NCBI RefSeq assembly: GCF_033101155.1
Contig: NZ_JAWMPX010000006.1
Location: 124,001 to 188,000, forward strand
Direction: 5' to 3'
DNA length: 64,000 nucleotides
DNA from: Tropicimonas sp033101155
Lineage (GTDB): Bacteria; Pseudomonadota; Alphaproteobacteria; Rhodobacterales; Rhodobacteraceae
Made by a program: the position numbers and the translations under genes. Below, in pieces: positions 26,203 to 34,752 of the stretch (the first letter of the stretch is position 1; every line of letters starts with the position of its first letter). The notes beneath the pieces were generated by a model that was not told the origin of the DNA, did no database searches, and worked only from the letters and a program-made list of their open reading frames with translations.

Positions 26203-27987
26203 ATGATGACTTCGGACCAGACGATCCTTTTCGCGCTGTTTGGCGCTGTATTCGCGATGCTGCTCTGGGGCCGCGTCCGCTACGACCTCGTTGCCTTCGC
26301 GGCATTGCTCGCTGCGGTGGTGTTGAAGGTCATCCCGCCCGAAGACGCCTTTGCCGGGTTCGGGCATCCCGCGACGGTTGTTGTGGCGCTCGTTCTGGTC
26401 GTGTCGGCGGGGCTGGTCCGGTCCGGCGCGGTCTTCCTGATCACTCGCACATTGGTCGATTCCTCGCGCAGCCTGGGCGCTCATATCGCCTTCATGGGCG
26501 GAATCGGCGGCGTGCTCTCGGCCTTCATGAACAATGTCGCAGCCCTTGCCCTGCTGATGCCGGTCGATATCCAGACCGCCCGCAAGGCCGGGCGGCCGGC
26601 GCGGCTGTCGCTGATGCCGCTCTCCTTCTGCACCATCCTCGGCGGCATGGTGACGCTGATCGGCACGCCACCCAATATCATCATCGCCGGCATCCGGCGC
26701 GACCAGCTCGGCGAGAGTTTCGGCATGTTCGACTTCGCCCCCGTGGGCGGGGTTGTTGCCATCGCCGGGCTCGCTTTCGTGGCGCTGATCGGCTGGCGGC
26801 TGGTGCCGAAGGCCGAAGGAGATGGCGCGCTGTCGGAGGCGCGCGAACATGCCAAGGATTACGTGGCCGAACTGAAGATCCCGGAGGGGTCGGACCTGGC
26901 TGGTACCCGGCTCTTCGAAATCTATGACGTGGCCGAGAAGAACGATGTCGCCATCATCGGCCTGACGCGGGACGACAAGCGCCGCTTCGGGCTGCAGCGC
27001 AACACGCTGTTGCGGGAGGGCGACTCGATCGTCCTGGAGGCCCGGCCGGAAGCGCTGGACGAGTTCCGCGCCGCGCTGTCACTGGATTTCACCGACGCGG
27101 ACGAGAAAGAGCGCATCGGCCTTGCCGGCGAGGGGCTGGCCATTATCGAGGCCGTGGTCCCGGAGAGCGCCCGCATTGCCGGGAAGACGGCCCGGGCGCT
27201 CGGGCTTGCCTGGCGGCGGCGGACGGTGCTGCTGGGGATCTCGCGCGAGGGGCGCCGGATCACCAAGGAGGTCCGCAAGACCGAGGTCCGTCCGGGCGAT
27301 ATCCTCCTGCTGCTGACGCCGGAAGGCGATGAAGCCATGGTGACTGACTGGCTCGGCGTGCTGCCGCTGGCCGATCGCGGCCTTGTCGTCACCGATTTCG
27401 CCAAGGTCTGGCTGGCCATCGGGATTTTCGCCGCCGCGGTCGCTGCCTCGGCACTCGGGCTGATCTACCTGCCGGTGGCGCTTGGCATGGTCGTGCTCGC
27501 CTATGTGCTGACCGGGGTGTTGCCGCTCTCCGAACTCTATCGGCATATCGAGTGGCCGGTGGTGGTCCTGCTCGGCTCGATGATCCCGCTCGGCGCGGCG
27601 CTGGACGCGTCCGGCGGCACGGCGCTGATCGCAGGCGCGTTGCTGGGGCTCGGCGAGGGCTGGCCGGCCTGGGCGCTGCTCACACTTCTGATGGTCGTCA
27701 CCATGACCCTGTCCGACGTGCTCAACAATGCCGCCACGGCCGTGGTCGCAGCCCCGGTTGGCATCCAGATGGCGACGAGCCTCGGGGTCAACCCCGATCC
27801 CTTCCTGATGGCCGTCGCGGTGGCCGCCTCCTGCGCCTTCCTGACGCCCATCGGGCACAAGAACAACACGCTCATCCTCGGCCCGGGCGGGTATTCCTTT
27901 GGCGATTACTGGCGTATGGGTCTGCCGCTGGAATTGCTTGTCGTCGTGCTGGCAGTGCCGATGATACTGCTGGTCTGGCCGCTCTAG
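26203..27987 (+). CDS. SLC13/DASS-type transporter with two RCK_C (TrkA-C) domains
   Basis: 594 residues. Two membrane halves are separated by a soluble insert of about 180 residues (about 210-400) that contains two TrkA-C-like domains (DLAGTRLFEIYDVAEKNDVAIIGLTRDD and the later SARIAGKTARALGLAWRRRTVLLGI). Each half has the DASS substrate-site loop: GGVLSAFMNNVAAL plus LIGTPPNI in the first, and DVLNNAATAV plus FLTPIGHKNN in the second. Such proteins import divalent anions (dicarboxylates, sulfate, sometimes tungstate) with sodium, and the RCK_C domains probably bind a regulatory ligand. Substrate undecided. A GAGGGA ribosome site precedes the tandem ATG codons. Confidence 0.88.
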   Translation: MMTSDQTILFALFGAVFAMLLWGRVRYDLVAFAALLAAVVLKVIPPEDAFAGFGHPATVVVALVLVVSAGLVRSGAVFLITRTLVDSSRSLGAHIAFMGGIGGVLSAFMNNVAALALLMPVDIQTARKAGRPARLSLMPLSFCTILGGMVTLIGTPPNIIIAGIRRDQLGESFGMFDFAPVGGVVAIAGLAFVALIGWRLVPKAEGDGALSEAREHAKDYVAELKIPEGSDLAGTRLFEIYDVAEKNDVAIIGLTRDDKRRFGLQRNTLLREGDSIVLEARPEALDEFRAALSLDFTDADEKERIGLAGEGLAIIEAVVPESARIAGKTARALGLAWRRRTVLLGISREGRRITKEVRKTEVRPGDILLLLTPEGDEAMVTDWLGVLPLADRGLVVTDFAKVWLAIGIFAAAVAASALGLIYLPVALGMVVLAYVLTGVLPLSELYRHIEWPVVVLLGSMIPLGAALDASGGTALIAGALLGLGEGWPAWALLTLLMVVTMTLSDVLNNAATAVVAAPVGIQMATSLGVNPDPFLMAVAVAASCAFLTPIGHKNNTLILGPGGYSFGDYWRMGLPLELLVVVLAVPMILLVWPL

Positions 27988-28015
27988 ACCCGCCATCCGC
28001 TCCCTGAAACGCAAC

Positions 28016-28035
28016 GGGGCTCCCGAAGGAGCCCC
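28016..28035. terminator. hairpin between convergent genes
   Basis: GGGGCTCC (28016-28023), loop CGAA, GGAGCCCC (28028-28035). A perfect 8-bp GC-rich stem with a stable tetraloop lies between the convergent SLC13 and DUF2934 genes. No strong T-run follows on either side, so it may act as a bidirectional terminator of modest strength or as a 3'-end stabiliser. Confidence 0.55.
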
Positions 28036-28059
28036 TAAGACGGAAATCTGTGCTGTGTC

Positions 28060-28392
28060 CTACGCGGAGGGCGTCTTCTTCGCGCGCGGCTTCCGGGCGG
28101 TCTTGGCCGGTGCCTTGGCCTTTGTTTCGGACTTGGTCTCGGGCGTTGCAGCCACCTTCGGCGAAGCGGCTTTCGCAGTCGCGGCCTTGGACGAGGCCGG
28201 TTTCGAAGCGCTTTTCGAGGCACGCGGTTTGGCCGGCGCCTTGCGCGCCTTCTTCTTCGGCTGGGGAGCGGACAGGGCATCAATGGCTTTCAGCCAGTGC
28301 GCCTCGTCGCGCCCATGCGGCTGGCCTTCTTCAAGCCAGAAGAGATAGGCGGCTTCGCGGATCTGATCGTCGGTCAGGTTGGGTTGAGTCAT
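28060..28392 (-). CDS. DUF2934 protein with Lys/Ala-rich histone-H1-like tail
   Basis: 110 residues. The N-terminal 40 match DUF2934 (DDQIREAAYLFWLEEGQPHGRDEAHWLKA), a small helical domain of unknown function that often begins stress-linked proteins in proteobacteria. Residues 46-110 are low complexity: lysine, alanine, proline, serine and threonine only, with KKARKAPAKPRASKSASK-like repeats. This resembles the nucleic-acid-binding tails of bacterial H1 or HU-type proteins. The start at 28392 is chosen because the DUF begins directly after it; a longer frame upstream reads as non-coding. A role in DNA or RNA compaction is inference from composition. Confidence 0.8.
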   Translation of the reverse strand: MTQPNLTDDQIREAAYLFWLEEGQPHGRDEAHWLKAIDALSAPQPKKKARKAPAKPRASKSASKPASSKAATAKAASPKVAATPETKSETKAKAPAKTARKPRAKKTPSA

Positions 28393-28821
28393 CGCGGTAT
28401 CCAAATATGTCACGGCATCCGATAGGATCGGTAGCGCTAAACTATGGGTTGCGCACGAGAGTTCCAAGACGTCGAGTCCCTGAAACGCAAAGAAAAGCGT
28501 TGTGGCGGAACAGACCGGCGGTCTTTCTCCGAATTGCATGGGTTTTCGGCGGGAGCATGCCGAGGAACCTCACCGGGACGTCTACGCCCGGCCATGTCCG
28601 CGTCGCCCCATGGTTGCACCTTCGCAACCGTCGACGTCCAGCATGCGACCTGATGCGTTCGGACAGACACGCTTGCTTGCCAACCGTCCGCTCAACTGTC
28701 AGCGTGGTGTCGAGACCAGACGCCGCCAAGGCACGGAGGGCGACGGTCTTGTCGTAACCATTGTCGACTGACGGCATCCAGCCGGACGTCCCGTTCAGGA
28801 AACGAAATGGAAAGGCAAGCA
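28393..28821. other. intergenic region, possible gene relic
   Basis: 429 bp between divergent genes. A minus-strand frame (about 28442-28822) contains a stretch SVDNGYDKTVALRALAASG that looks protein-like, while the rest is arginine-rich and compositionally random. It might be a decayed transposase or other relic, but I cannot match it. CCGATAGGATCGG near 28418 is a small palindrome. Confidence 0.3.
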
Positions 28822-29589
28822 ATGAAGCATCTCACGACACTCACGCTCGCAACGCTCGCGCTCTTCACACAAGCCGCGACGGCGCAGGACGCGGCGCCCG
28901 CTCCGGTAGCGACCGACAGCTGGTCCTATGAGCTGAAAATCTATGGCTGGGGCACCGAGGTCTCAGGCGAGGCCCTGGGGGCCGAATTCGAGATCGGCTT
29001 TGACCAACTGCTCGAAAATCTGAACTTCGCATTGATGGGCGGTGTCGTGGCCCGGCGGGGCGACTGGGGCTGGTATGTCGAAGGCAACTACGCCCATATC
29101 AGCGCCGATAACGCGATCTCCTTCGAAGTGCTGCCGGGCGCACCGGCGGGCGGCATTGATGTCGATGTCGAAATGACCGTCGAACAATCGGTGCTCAATT
29201 TCGGCGCCTCCTATCGGCTTGTCGAGACAGACAGCTATCGGCTCTACGGCACGCTTGGCGGGCGCTACCTGGGGCTCGACACCGAGTTGAAGGCGGACGG
29301 CCCTCGTCAGAAACGGCGCGCGAGCGGGTATCAGGACAGCTGGGATCTTACGATCGGTGTGAACGGGCGAGCGGATATCAACGAGGACTGGTTCGTGCCC
29401 TTCGCCTTTGATATCGGCACCGGCCAGTCGAACCTTACCTGGCAGGCCTGGGCCGGCATCGGCTACGAGTTCAACCGCAGCGATCTCGTCTTCGGCTACC
29501 GGCATATGGAATGGGATCTCGGCGGTGATGATCTCATTACGGAATACAAATTGAGCGGCCCGGCGATCCTCTGGAACTACCGGTTCTGA
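28822..29589 (+). CDS. outer-membrane beta-barrel-like protein
   Basis: 255 residues. A signal peptide ends near residue 21 (TQAATAQDA). The mature protein alternates polar and hydrophobic residues in short strands with aromatic girdles (WSYELKIYGWGTEV, WGWYVEGNYAHI, YRLYGTLGGRYLGL, DLVFGYRHMEWDL) and ends in phenylalanine (LWNYRF), the usual outer-membrane assembly signal. About ten to twelve strands are possible. The start at 28822 is supported by GGAAAGG upstream, rather than the in-frame ATG 15 nt earlier. No specific family is recognised; porin or structural roles are possible. Confidence 0.8.
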   Translation: MKHLTTLTLATLALFTQAATAQDAAPAPVATDSWSYELKIYGWGTEVSGEALGAEFEIGFDQLLENLNFALMGGVVARRGDWGWYVEGNYAHISADNAISFEVLPGAPAGGIDVDVEMTVEQSVLNFGASYRLVETDSYRLYGTLGGRYLGLDTELKADGPRQKRRASGYQDSWDLTIGVNGRADINEDWFVPFAFDIGTGQSNLTWQAWAGIGYEFNRSDLVFGYRHMEWDLGGDDLITEYKLSGPAILWNYRF

Positions 29590-29619
29590 CGGCGGGTCGG
29601 CTCCGCTGATCGTCTCGCT

Positions 29620-30285
29620 TCAGGCCGGCAGCGGCTCCAGCAGCCCTGCTCCGGAGGCCCGGTTGGAATTGACCTCCGTGCCAACCCGGTTCCAGGTCAG
29701 ACACCCGGCCGGGGCGGGTTTCATCAACACGGCCGCGCCATGCCCCGCCTCGCCCAGCCAGAGCGGCCAATCCGGCTCCGACAGGATCACCGGCATGCGG
29801 TGATGCAGCTCTTCCATGCCACCGCCGGCCGCGCAGGTGACAAGGGCGACACAGCTCAGCCGCTCGCCGCCCGCCTCCCAATCCTGCCAGATCCCGGCCA
29901 GCACCATCGGCGCACCGTCGGCCGGCCGGATATACCAGGGCAACCGCGCCCCATCCGTGCCCTTCGTCCATTCATAGAACCCTGTCGCGGCGACAAGACA
30001 GCGCCGCTGCCGGACGGCGTCGCGGAAGGCGGGTTTTTCGGCGATGGTTTCGGCGCGGGCGTTGATCAGAAGCGGGCCGTCATTGGGTGCCGTGTACCAA
30101 TGCGGCAGGAAGCCCCAGCGCATCGGTCGCAAGCGCCGTTGACCTTCCGCCGAGACCGCAACGGCGATCTGGTTGGTCGGGCAGATATTGTAGCGCTCGC
30201 CCACGGGCAGGTCATTCGAGGGCGCCGCATCGAAAAGCCGCGCCATCGCCTCGTTGGGCAGGAGATTGACCAGTCGTCCACACAT
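29620..30285 (-). CDS. SOS response-associated peptidase (SRAP/HMCES/YedK family)
   Basis: 221 residues, standard length. Cys2 (MCGRLVN), exposed by removal of Met1, forms the covalent adduct with abasic sites in single-stranded DNA. The other conserved active-site residues are present: Asn75 (LLINARAET), Glu105 (GFYEW) and His161 (LHHRMPVIL). Such proteins shield abasic sites by a DNA-protein crosslink. It lies tail to tail with the barrel gene and 42 nt beyond the end of the L,D-transpeptidase gene on the same strand. I see no SOS box. Confidence 0.93.
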   Translation of the reverse strand: MCGRLVNLLPNEAMARLFDAAPSNDLPVGERYNICPTNQIAVAVSAEGQRRLRPMRWGFLPHWYTAPNDGPLLINARAETIAEKPAFRDAVRQRRCLVAATGFYEWTKGTDGARLPWYIRPADGAPMVLAGIWQDWEAGGERLSCVALVTCAAGGGMEELHHRMPVILSEPDWPLWLGEAGHGAAVLMKPAPAGCLTWNRVGTEVNSNRASGAGLLEPLPA

Positions 30286-30327
30286 GGGCCCAGACTAGCG
30301 CGCGCCCTGCCCCGCCTGCAACGCCGC

Positions 30328-30909
30328 TCAGATCACCCGGACCTGGGTGCCGATGGCCACCAGCGGGAAGAGCTGGGCGACCTGCTCGTTGTAGAGGCCG
30401 AAACAGCCCGAGGAGGACGGGCGACCGATCTTGCGCGTGTCATGCGTGCCGTGGATCAGGTAGGCCGGCCAGTCGAGATACATGGCATGGGTACCCAGCG
30501 GATTGTCCGGCCCGGGCTCCACGGATTGCGGCAGGTCCGGATCGGCCTCGCGCATCGAGGCGGTGGGCGTCCAGGTCGGTCCGACCTTCTTGCGCACGAT
30601 CTCGGAATAGCCGCGCCGTGTCAGGTCCTCGGTCTTGGGCACCGAGGTCGGGTAGACCCGGAAATTGCCATCCGGCCCCCAATAGGTCAGCGCCCGGCTG
30701 TCGACGTCGCAGACGATGGCGCCAAGGCCGAGTGTTTCGAAGTGATCGTTCCAGTTGCGTGTGGTGAAGCTGGAAATATTGCGGGTCGCGCCGGTCTCTG
30801 GCCGATCCAGCGCTCCGAGCCCTTGCGCGCGCAGAAGCGACGGGGCGGCGAGTACGGGAAGGGTAGCCAGTCCGGCCAGGGCGCGGCGGCGGGAGATATC
30901 CTGGGTCAT
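30328..30909 (-). CDS. L,D-transpeptidase (YkuD/ErfK family), Tat-exported
   Basis: 193 residues. The N-terminus reads MTQDISRRRALAGLATL with a hydrophobic run, a twin-arginine-type signal ending near ALAAPSLLRAQ. The YkuD catalytic domain fills the rest. Its His and the nucleophilic Cys are seen in YLIHGTHDTRKIGRPSSSGCFGL, followed by the usual C-terminal V-x-I strand. The enzyme crosslinks peptidoglycan stems or attaches proteins to peptidoglycan in the periplasm. The start at 30909 is chosen for the signal; upstream in-frame codons look non-coding. Confidence 0.9.
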   Translation of the reverse strand: MTQDISRRRALAGLATLPVLAAPSLLRAQGLGALDRPETGATRNISSFTTRNWNDHFETLGLGAIVCDVDSRALTYWGPDGNFRVYPTSVPKTEDLTRRGYSEIVRKKVGPTWTPTASMREADPDLPQSVEPGPDNPLGTHAMYLDWPAYLIHGTHDTRKIGRPSSSGCFGLYNEQVAQLFPLVAIGTQVRVI

Positions 30910-31346
30910 GAAATCAGCTCGATTGCTTGCCTGTTCGCAGCCGATTTGGCAGAGACCGGCCGCGCGGTCCAGAGGATCAGGGGCGGCACACGCGAAATTG
31001 AGCCGGTCTTTGCCAATGCATGTTGGGGACCCGACGCACCGGGTTGCCGGCGGCTGCCGGCAAGGCATTGCTCCCATCCACCTTCAGGGATCTGGCACGG
31101 CACTGATACTCCAACGAAGAACTGGCCAGATCAGCGGATGCCCAGGACCGGGATATCGACACGGACACGCCGTCGGATCGGCTCTTTGGCGTCATCACAG
31201 AGCTTGCCGCCAGTCGTCACCTGACTTCGTTGCCCTTGTCGAGGCCGTGGCGTTTGAACAGTTTCACGCCATTCGAGACCCAGACGGTGTCGGCTCGGGC
31301 CATTTTGTGTTACGTAGGGTAAGTTATTTCTTTGAGGAGTATTTCA
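30910..31346. other. intergenic region between divergent genes
   Basis: 437 bp. The right end (31301-31346) is clearly AT-richer than its surroundings and leads into a good GAGGAG ribosome site at 31334-31339. I found no supported gene, RNA or repeat in it. Confidence 0.4.
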
Positions 31347-32183
31347 ATGTCTACCGCTTTTAGACTGATCGTGTTTGTTTGCGTGACAGCCCTTTTTTTG
31401 TCCCTGACCTCCGAAGCCCGCGCCCAGCAGGAGGCCCCTGTCATTGACGTTTTTTCCTATGAGAAAGTCCGGAAAGATGGTCGGGACTGGATCTACCTGA
31501 GTTGGCGGGTCCAAAATACCGACCGTGTCTACCTGTTCTCGAACGGTCAACCGGTGGACTCCCGCAGCCAGTTGCCCGACGGAACTTTCGGCTGGCCGCC
31601 CGTGCTGAATGGGAGTTTCGGCAGCGGTGCATCCACGGGCGATTTCACGTTGGTCGCGCAGAACCCGTTCGGCAGGGTCGAGGCCCGAGGGAAGATCGGC
31701 GCCGATGGGTGCCTTGCCTGGCTGACACCGCCGGACAAGAACTGGACCCGCTGCCGTGCGGGCGGGATCATCGCCGCAAACCTCGGCACAGGCGGGCAGG
31801 CTTCAGGCACCGGCAAGGTGGTCGTGACCAATGGGCGGTGCGAGGCCGTCGGAGTGGTCCACGCGGCTCGAGGCTTCGCCGCCAAAGTACCCCGCAACCC
31901 CTTGAATCCAAAGGGCTCTATTGACACATTTGTTCTGGACCATGTGGTCCTGCGCAACGAGAGCCGCAACGAGATCAGGCAATTCGCCCTGCGGTCCAAA
32001 GGCACCGGAAAGACACGAAGCTACCACGCCACGGGCCTGCGGCCGGGCAACAGCTATGTTCTGGGCCTCCCCGGCGGTTGGCGCGCGGACCCGCAGTTCA
32101 TCCGGTTCAACTGTCCACGGCGCGAAGGCACCGTCAGGCGACATCTGACCGAGATGACCGCGCTTGGTTTCAGCTCCGACTGA
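31347..32183 (+). CDS. secreted protein with N-terminal Ig-like domain, unknown function
   Basis: 278 residues. A signal peptide covers about residues 1-27 (FVCVTALFLSLTSEARAQ). Residues 30-115 look like an Ig-like or PKD-type beta sandwich (IYLSWRVQNTDRVYLFSNGQPV, then GDFTLVAQNPFGRVEARGKI). A middle part has a Cys pair (DGCLAWLTPPDKNWTRCRAG), and a C-terminal part again looks beta-rich (VVLRNESRNEIRQFALRSKG). The start is fixed by GAGGAG seven bases upstream. It stands alone with an AT-rich leader. I do not recognise the family; adhesion, stress or envelope binding are all open. Confidence is in the gene, not a function. Confidence 0.72.
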   Translation: MSTAFRLIVFVCVTALFLSLTSEARAQQEAPVIDVFSYEKVRKDGRDWIYLSWRVQNTDRVYLFSNGQPVDSRSQLPDGTFGWPPVLNGSFGSGASTGDFTLVAQNPFGRVEARGKIGADGCLAWLTPPDKNWTRCRAGGIIAANLGTGGQASGTGKVVVTNGRCEAVGVVHAARGFAAKVPRNPLNPKGSIDTFVLDHVVLRNESRNEIRQFALRSKGTGKTRSYHATGLRPGNSYVLGLPGGWRADPQFIRFNCPRREGTVRRHLTEMTALGFSSD

Positions 32184-32270
32184 CTGCAACGGTGCGGGCG
32201 AAAGGCCGGATGGCCGGCAGTCTTGCCATTCCTGCGACCTGAGGCATCTCGACGGTTGGGCGACGGGCGG

Positions 32271-32957
32271 TCACGAGCCGCCACGACTGCGCGCGAACGC
32301 ATCAAGTGCCTTGACGCCATTGGGCGTCAGACCGTAGATCCCACGCTCCACCCGTTCGAACCAGCCATAGTGATCGTCGGCCATCATCCGCGTCGCCGTC
32401 TCGACACCGGTCGCCCGGGCCACCGCCGCGCCCCGGCTCGGCCCGTTCTGCGCAAGATGGGCGGCGATGCGCATCGCGTCCTGCCGATAGGCCGTCACCA
32501 GCCCGCGCCGCATCGACCCGCCGACATTCGGATCGCCCTCGCGGCGGGCGAATTCGCGCAGCAGCCGCCCCTTGCGCGCCTTGACCTGTCGCGGCGCGTA
32601 GGGCGCAGGGTCCAGATGCACTTCGACATGCCCGTCCTTGAGCCGCACCGTGATAAGCCCGATCCCCAGCCGTCGACAGAGGCTGCGGTTCTCTTTCAAC
32701 GCCTTCATGAAGCGCCGCCCCGGCCCGCGCGGCACGGCAATATAGACGAAATCGCTGATCGACTGGCGCGCGATTGCCTGGTGAAACAGGACCAGAGAGA
32801 AACCTGTCTTCAGCTCGACGATCACCGGATCGGCCTCGCCCACACGACAGGCGACCACATCGGCCGCGCCGACCTCTGCCTTCACCTCGTAGCCCTGGGC
32901 TTCGAGGAAGGCCTTCACCGGCAAATAGAGATCGGATTCCTTGGGGCGGGACGTCAT
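32271..32957 (-). CDS. DUF2161 family protein, PD-(D/E)XK nuclease fold plus winged helix
   Basis: 228 residues. The N-terminal half has the nuclease-fold pattern: Glu in LPVKAFLEAQGYEVKAEV, Asp in GAADVVACR and the E-L-K triad in PVIVELKTGFSLVLFHQA. The C-terminal 80 residues look like a winged helix (AAVARATGVETATRMMADDHYGWFERVERGIYGLTPNG). DUF2161 is widespread in Rhodobacterales without a firm function; a DNA-processing or restriction-like nuclease is the structural guess. It follows a small membrane protein gene by 16 nt, which suggests co-transcription. Confidence 0.82.
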   Translation of the reverse strand: MTSRPKESDLYLPVKAFLEAQGYEVKAEVGAADVVACRVGEADPVIVELKTGFSLVLFHQAIARQSISDFVYIAVPRGPGRRFMKALKENRSLCRRLGIGLITVRLKDGHVEVHLDPAPYAPRQVKARKGRLLREFARREGDPNVGGSMRRGLVTAYRQDAMRIAAHLAQNGPSRGAAVARATGVETATRMMADDHYGWFERVERGIYGLTPNGVKALDAFARSRGGS

Positions 32958-32973
32958 GCGCTCCCCTGTACCG

Positions 32974-33444
32974 TCAAGCGGCGAAGGTGACCAGAAGCAG
33001 CGCCAGCGCGCCCCATCCGGCGATAACCGGCAGGACCCTCCAGTAATCGCGTTCCTTGGGCAGCGACCAGCCCGGCGCGCCACGGGCATCCGCCACCGTC
33101 GCGAGGCTGGCAATCGGCCAATAGACCGTTACGCCGAGGGCTGCGGCCAGCAGCGCTGGCGCCCAGGGCGCGCCAAGAGCCTGGCCCAGCAGGGCGAGGC
33201 CGAGCAGCGGCGTGTAGAAGACGAGATCCGCGACGGCGAGCCCCCACCAGAAAGCCCGACCGACCCGGGTGATGCGTTCCTCGGGTTCCTGCGACCCCAT
33301 GCGGACCCCGATCTCGTATCGGATCGCCGCCGGGCATTGGGCGATGGCAAGATAGCCAAACAGCGCCCAGCCGGGCACCTGGACGAACCAGAAGGTGACA
33401 CTCTCCAACATCGCGATCGCTCCGGGCAGCATCCCGGAGATCAT
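32974..33444 (-). CDS. small multi-pass membrane protein, unknown function
   Basis: 156 residues with about four hydrophobic segments (VTFWFVQVPGWALFGYLAIA, AFWWGLAVADLVFYTPLLGLALLG, ALLAAALGVTVYWPIASLA, VLPVIAGWGALALLLV) and a conserved-looking charged loop RYEIGVRMGSQEPEERITRVG between the first two. No family recognised. ATG at 33444 is taken; an internal Met at residue 12 is an alternative. It precedes the DUF2161 gene by 16 nt. Confidence 0.72.
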   Translation of the reverse strand: MISGMLPGAIAMLESVTFWFVQVPGWALFGYLAIAQCPAAIRYEIGVRMGSQEPEERITRVGRAFWWGLAVADLVFYTPLLGLALLGQALGAPWAPALLAAALGVTVYWPIASLATVADARGAPGWSLPKERDYWRVLPVIAGWGALALLLVTFAA

Positions 33445-33488
33445 GGCGCGTCAGGTCGAAACTGTCGTTGCTGCAGGTCAAACCGGGC

Positions 33489-34622
33489 TCACAATCCGTC
33501 GTGAAACGCCTCGATCAGGTCCTTCACCACGGCTCGTGTGGCCGCTTCCGCACCCGCGCCGGCCGCAAGCCCCTCGTTATAGACCGCGCGTTGCCGGTCC
33601 GCCGAGTTGCCATCAGCCACGAGTTGCTGCACGGCCTCGACTTCCGAAAGGCAGCCGAGCGCCTCGGCATCCTCGGCCAGGACCTCCACCATCTCTTCGG
33701 CCAGCAGCGTGAAAGGCACAATCTCCCGCTGCCCGAAATCGATCATCCCCTCATTCAGCCCGTAGCGTTGCGCGCGCCAGCGGTTCTCCCCGATCAGCAC
33801 GTTGTCATAGAGCCGCCAGCGCTGGTTGCGCGCCGCCAGCCGCCAGAGCATCCGCGTGAAACACTGCGTCAGCGCGGCAATGGTCAACGTGTGTTCCAGC
33901 CGCGTGGGCACGTCGCAGACCCGCGTTTCAATGGTCGGGAAGCGCGAGGAGGGGCGCAGGTCCCACCAGATTTTCGAGCTGTCCTCGATGATTCCGAGAT
34001 CGACCAGCGCGCCGGTCATCCGTTCGAACTCGGCCCAGGAGTTGAGCTGCGGCGGCAGGCCGGTGCGGGGCAGGTTGTCGAAAACGGTCAGCCGGTAGCT
34101 CGCGAGCCCGGTATCCTGCCCCATCCAGAAGGGCGAACTGGCCGAGAGCGCCAGCAGGTGCGGCAGGAAATAGGTGAGCTGGTTCATCAGGTCGATGCGC
34201 TGTGCCGGGCTTTCGACACCGACATGGATATGCATACCGCAGATCAGCAGACGCCGCGCGACACCGGCCAGTGCCTGTTCCAGCTCGTTATACCGGCTCT
34301 TGTCGGTATGCATCTGCTGCTTCCAGTCGGCGAAGGGATGGCAGGAGGCGGCGATCGGCGCCAACCCGTGGCGCCCCGCGCAGCGCGCCACGGTCGAACG
34401 CAGCCGCTTCAGCTCGTCACGGGCGGTGGAGATGTCATGGCAGACCTTGGTGCCGACCTCGATTTGACATTGCAGGAATTCCGGGCTGACCTGCCCCTGC
34501 ATGGCGCCTTGGCATTCCTCGATCAGCGCCTTGGGCGCATTGGCCAGTTCCAGACTCTCCCGGTCGACGAGCAGGTATTCTTCCTCGATCCCCAGCGACA
34601 ATGCGGGCGCGATACGCGACAT
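33489..34622 (-). CDS. carboxylate-amine ligase, GCS2 family (YbdK-like)
   Basis: 377 residues. It begins with the GCS2 signature LGIEEEYLLVDRES and contains CGMHIHVGVE, SPFWMGQDTGLASYRL and the metal and substrate residues in TIETRVCDVPT. Members join glutamate to cysteine or other amines using ATP; YbdK-like proteins have weak glutamate-cysteine ligase activity and the natural substrate is unclear. ATG at 34622 gives the family N-terminus. It is divergent from a glycosyltransferase gene across 130 bp. Confidence 0.9.
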   Translation of the reverse strand: MSRIAPALSLGIEEEYLLVDRESLELANAPKALIEECQGAMQGQVSPEFLQCQIEVGTKVCHDISTARDELKRLRSTVARCAGRHGLAPIAASCHPFADWKQQMHTDKSRYNELEQALAGVARRLLICGMHIHVGVESPAQRIDLMNQLTYFLPHLLALSASSPFWMGQDTGLASYRLTVFDNLPRTGLPPQLNSWAEFERMTGALVDLGIIEDSSKIWWDLRPSSRFPTIETRVCDVPTRLEHTLTIAALTQCFTRMLWRLAARNQRWRLYDNVLIGENRWRAQRYGLNEGMIDFGQREIVPFTLLAEEMVEVLAEDAEALGCLSEVEAVQQLVADGNSADRQRAVYNEGLAAGAGAEAATRAVVKDLIEAFHDGL

Positions 34623-34752
34623 GGCTTCCCTCCCTCGTCTGGCCTCAGCGTGGCAGAGCGGCAAGGGCCGCGCAAGCGCCGGCTGTGCAACGGCTTGACA
34701 TCGGCGCGTGGAGCCGGACAGGGTCCGGCACGACAAGGGGAGAGCGGACAGG

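Noticed and set aside
28442..28822. Decayed transposase on the minus strand
   Set aside because: One stretch (SVDNGYDKTVALRALAASG) looks protein-like, but there are no terminal inverted repeats, no DDE pattern and the rest appears random.
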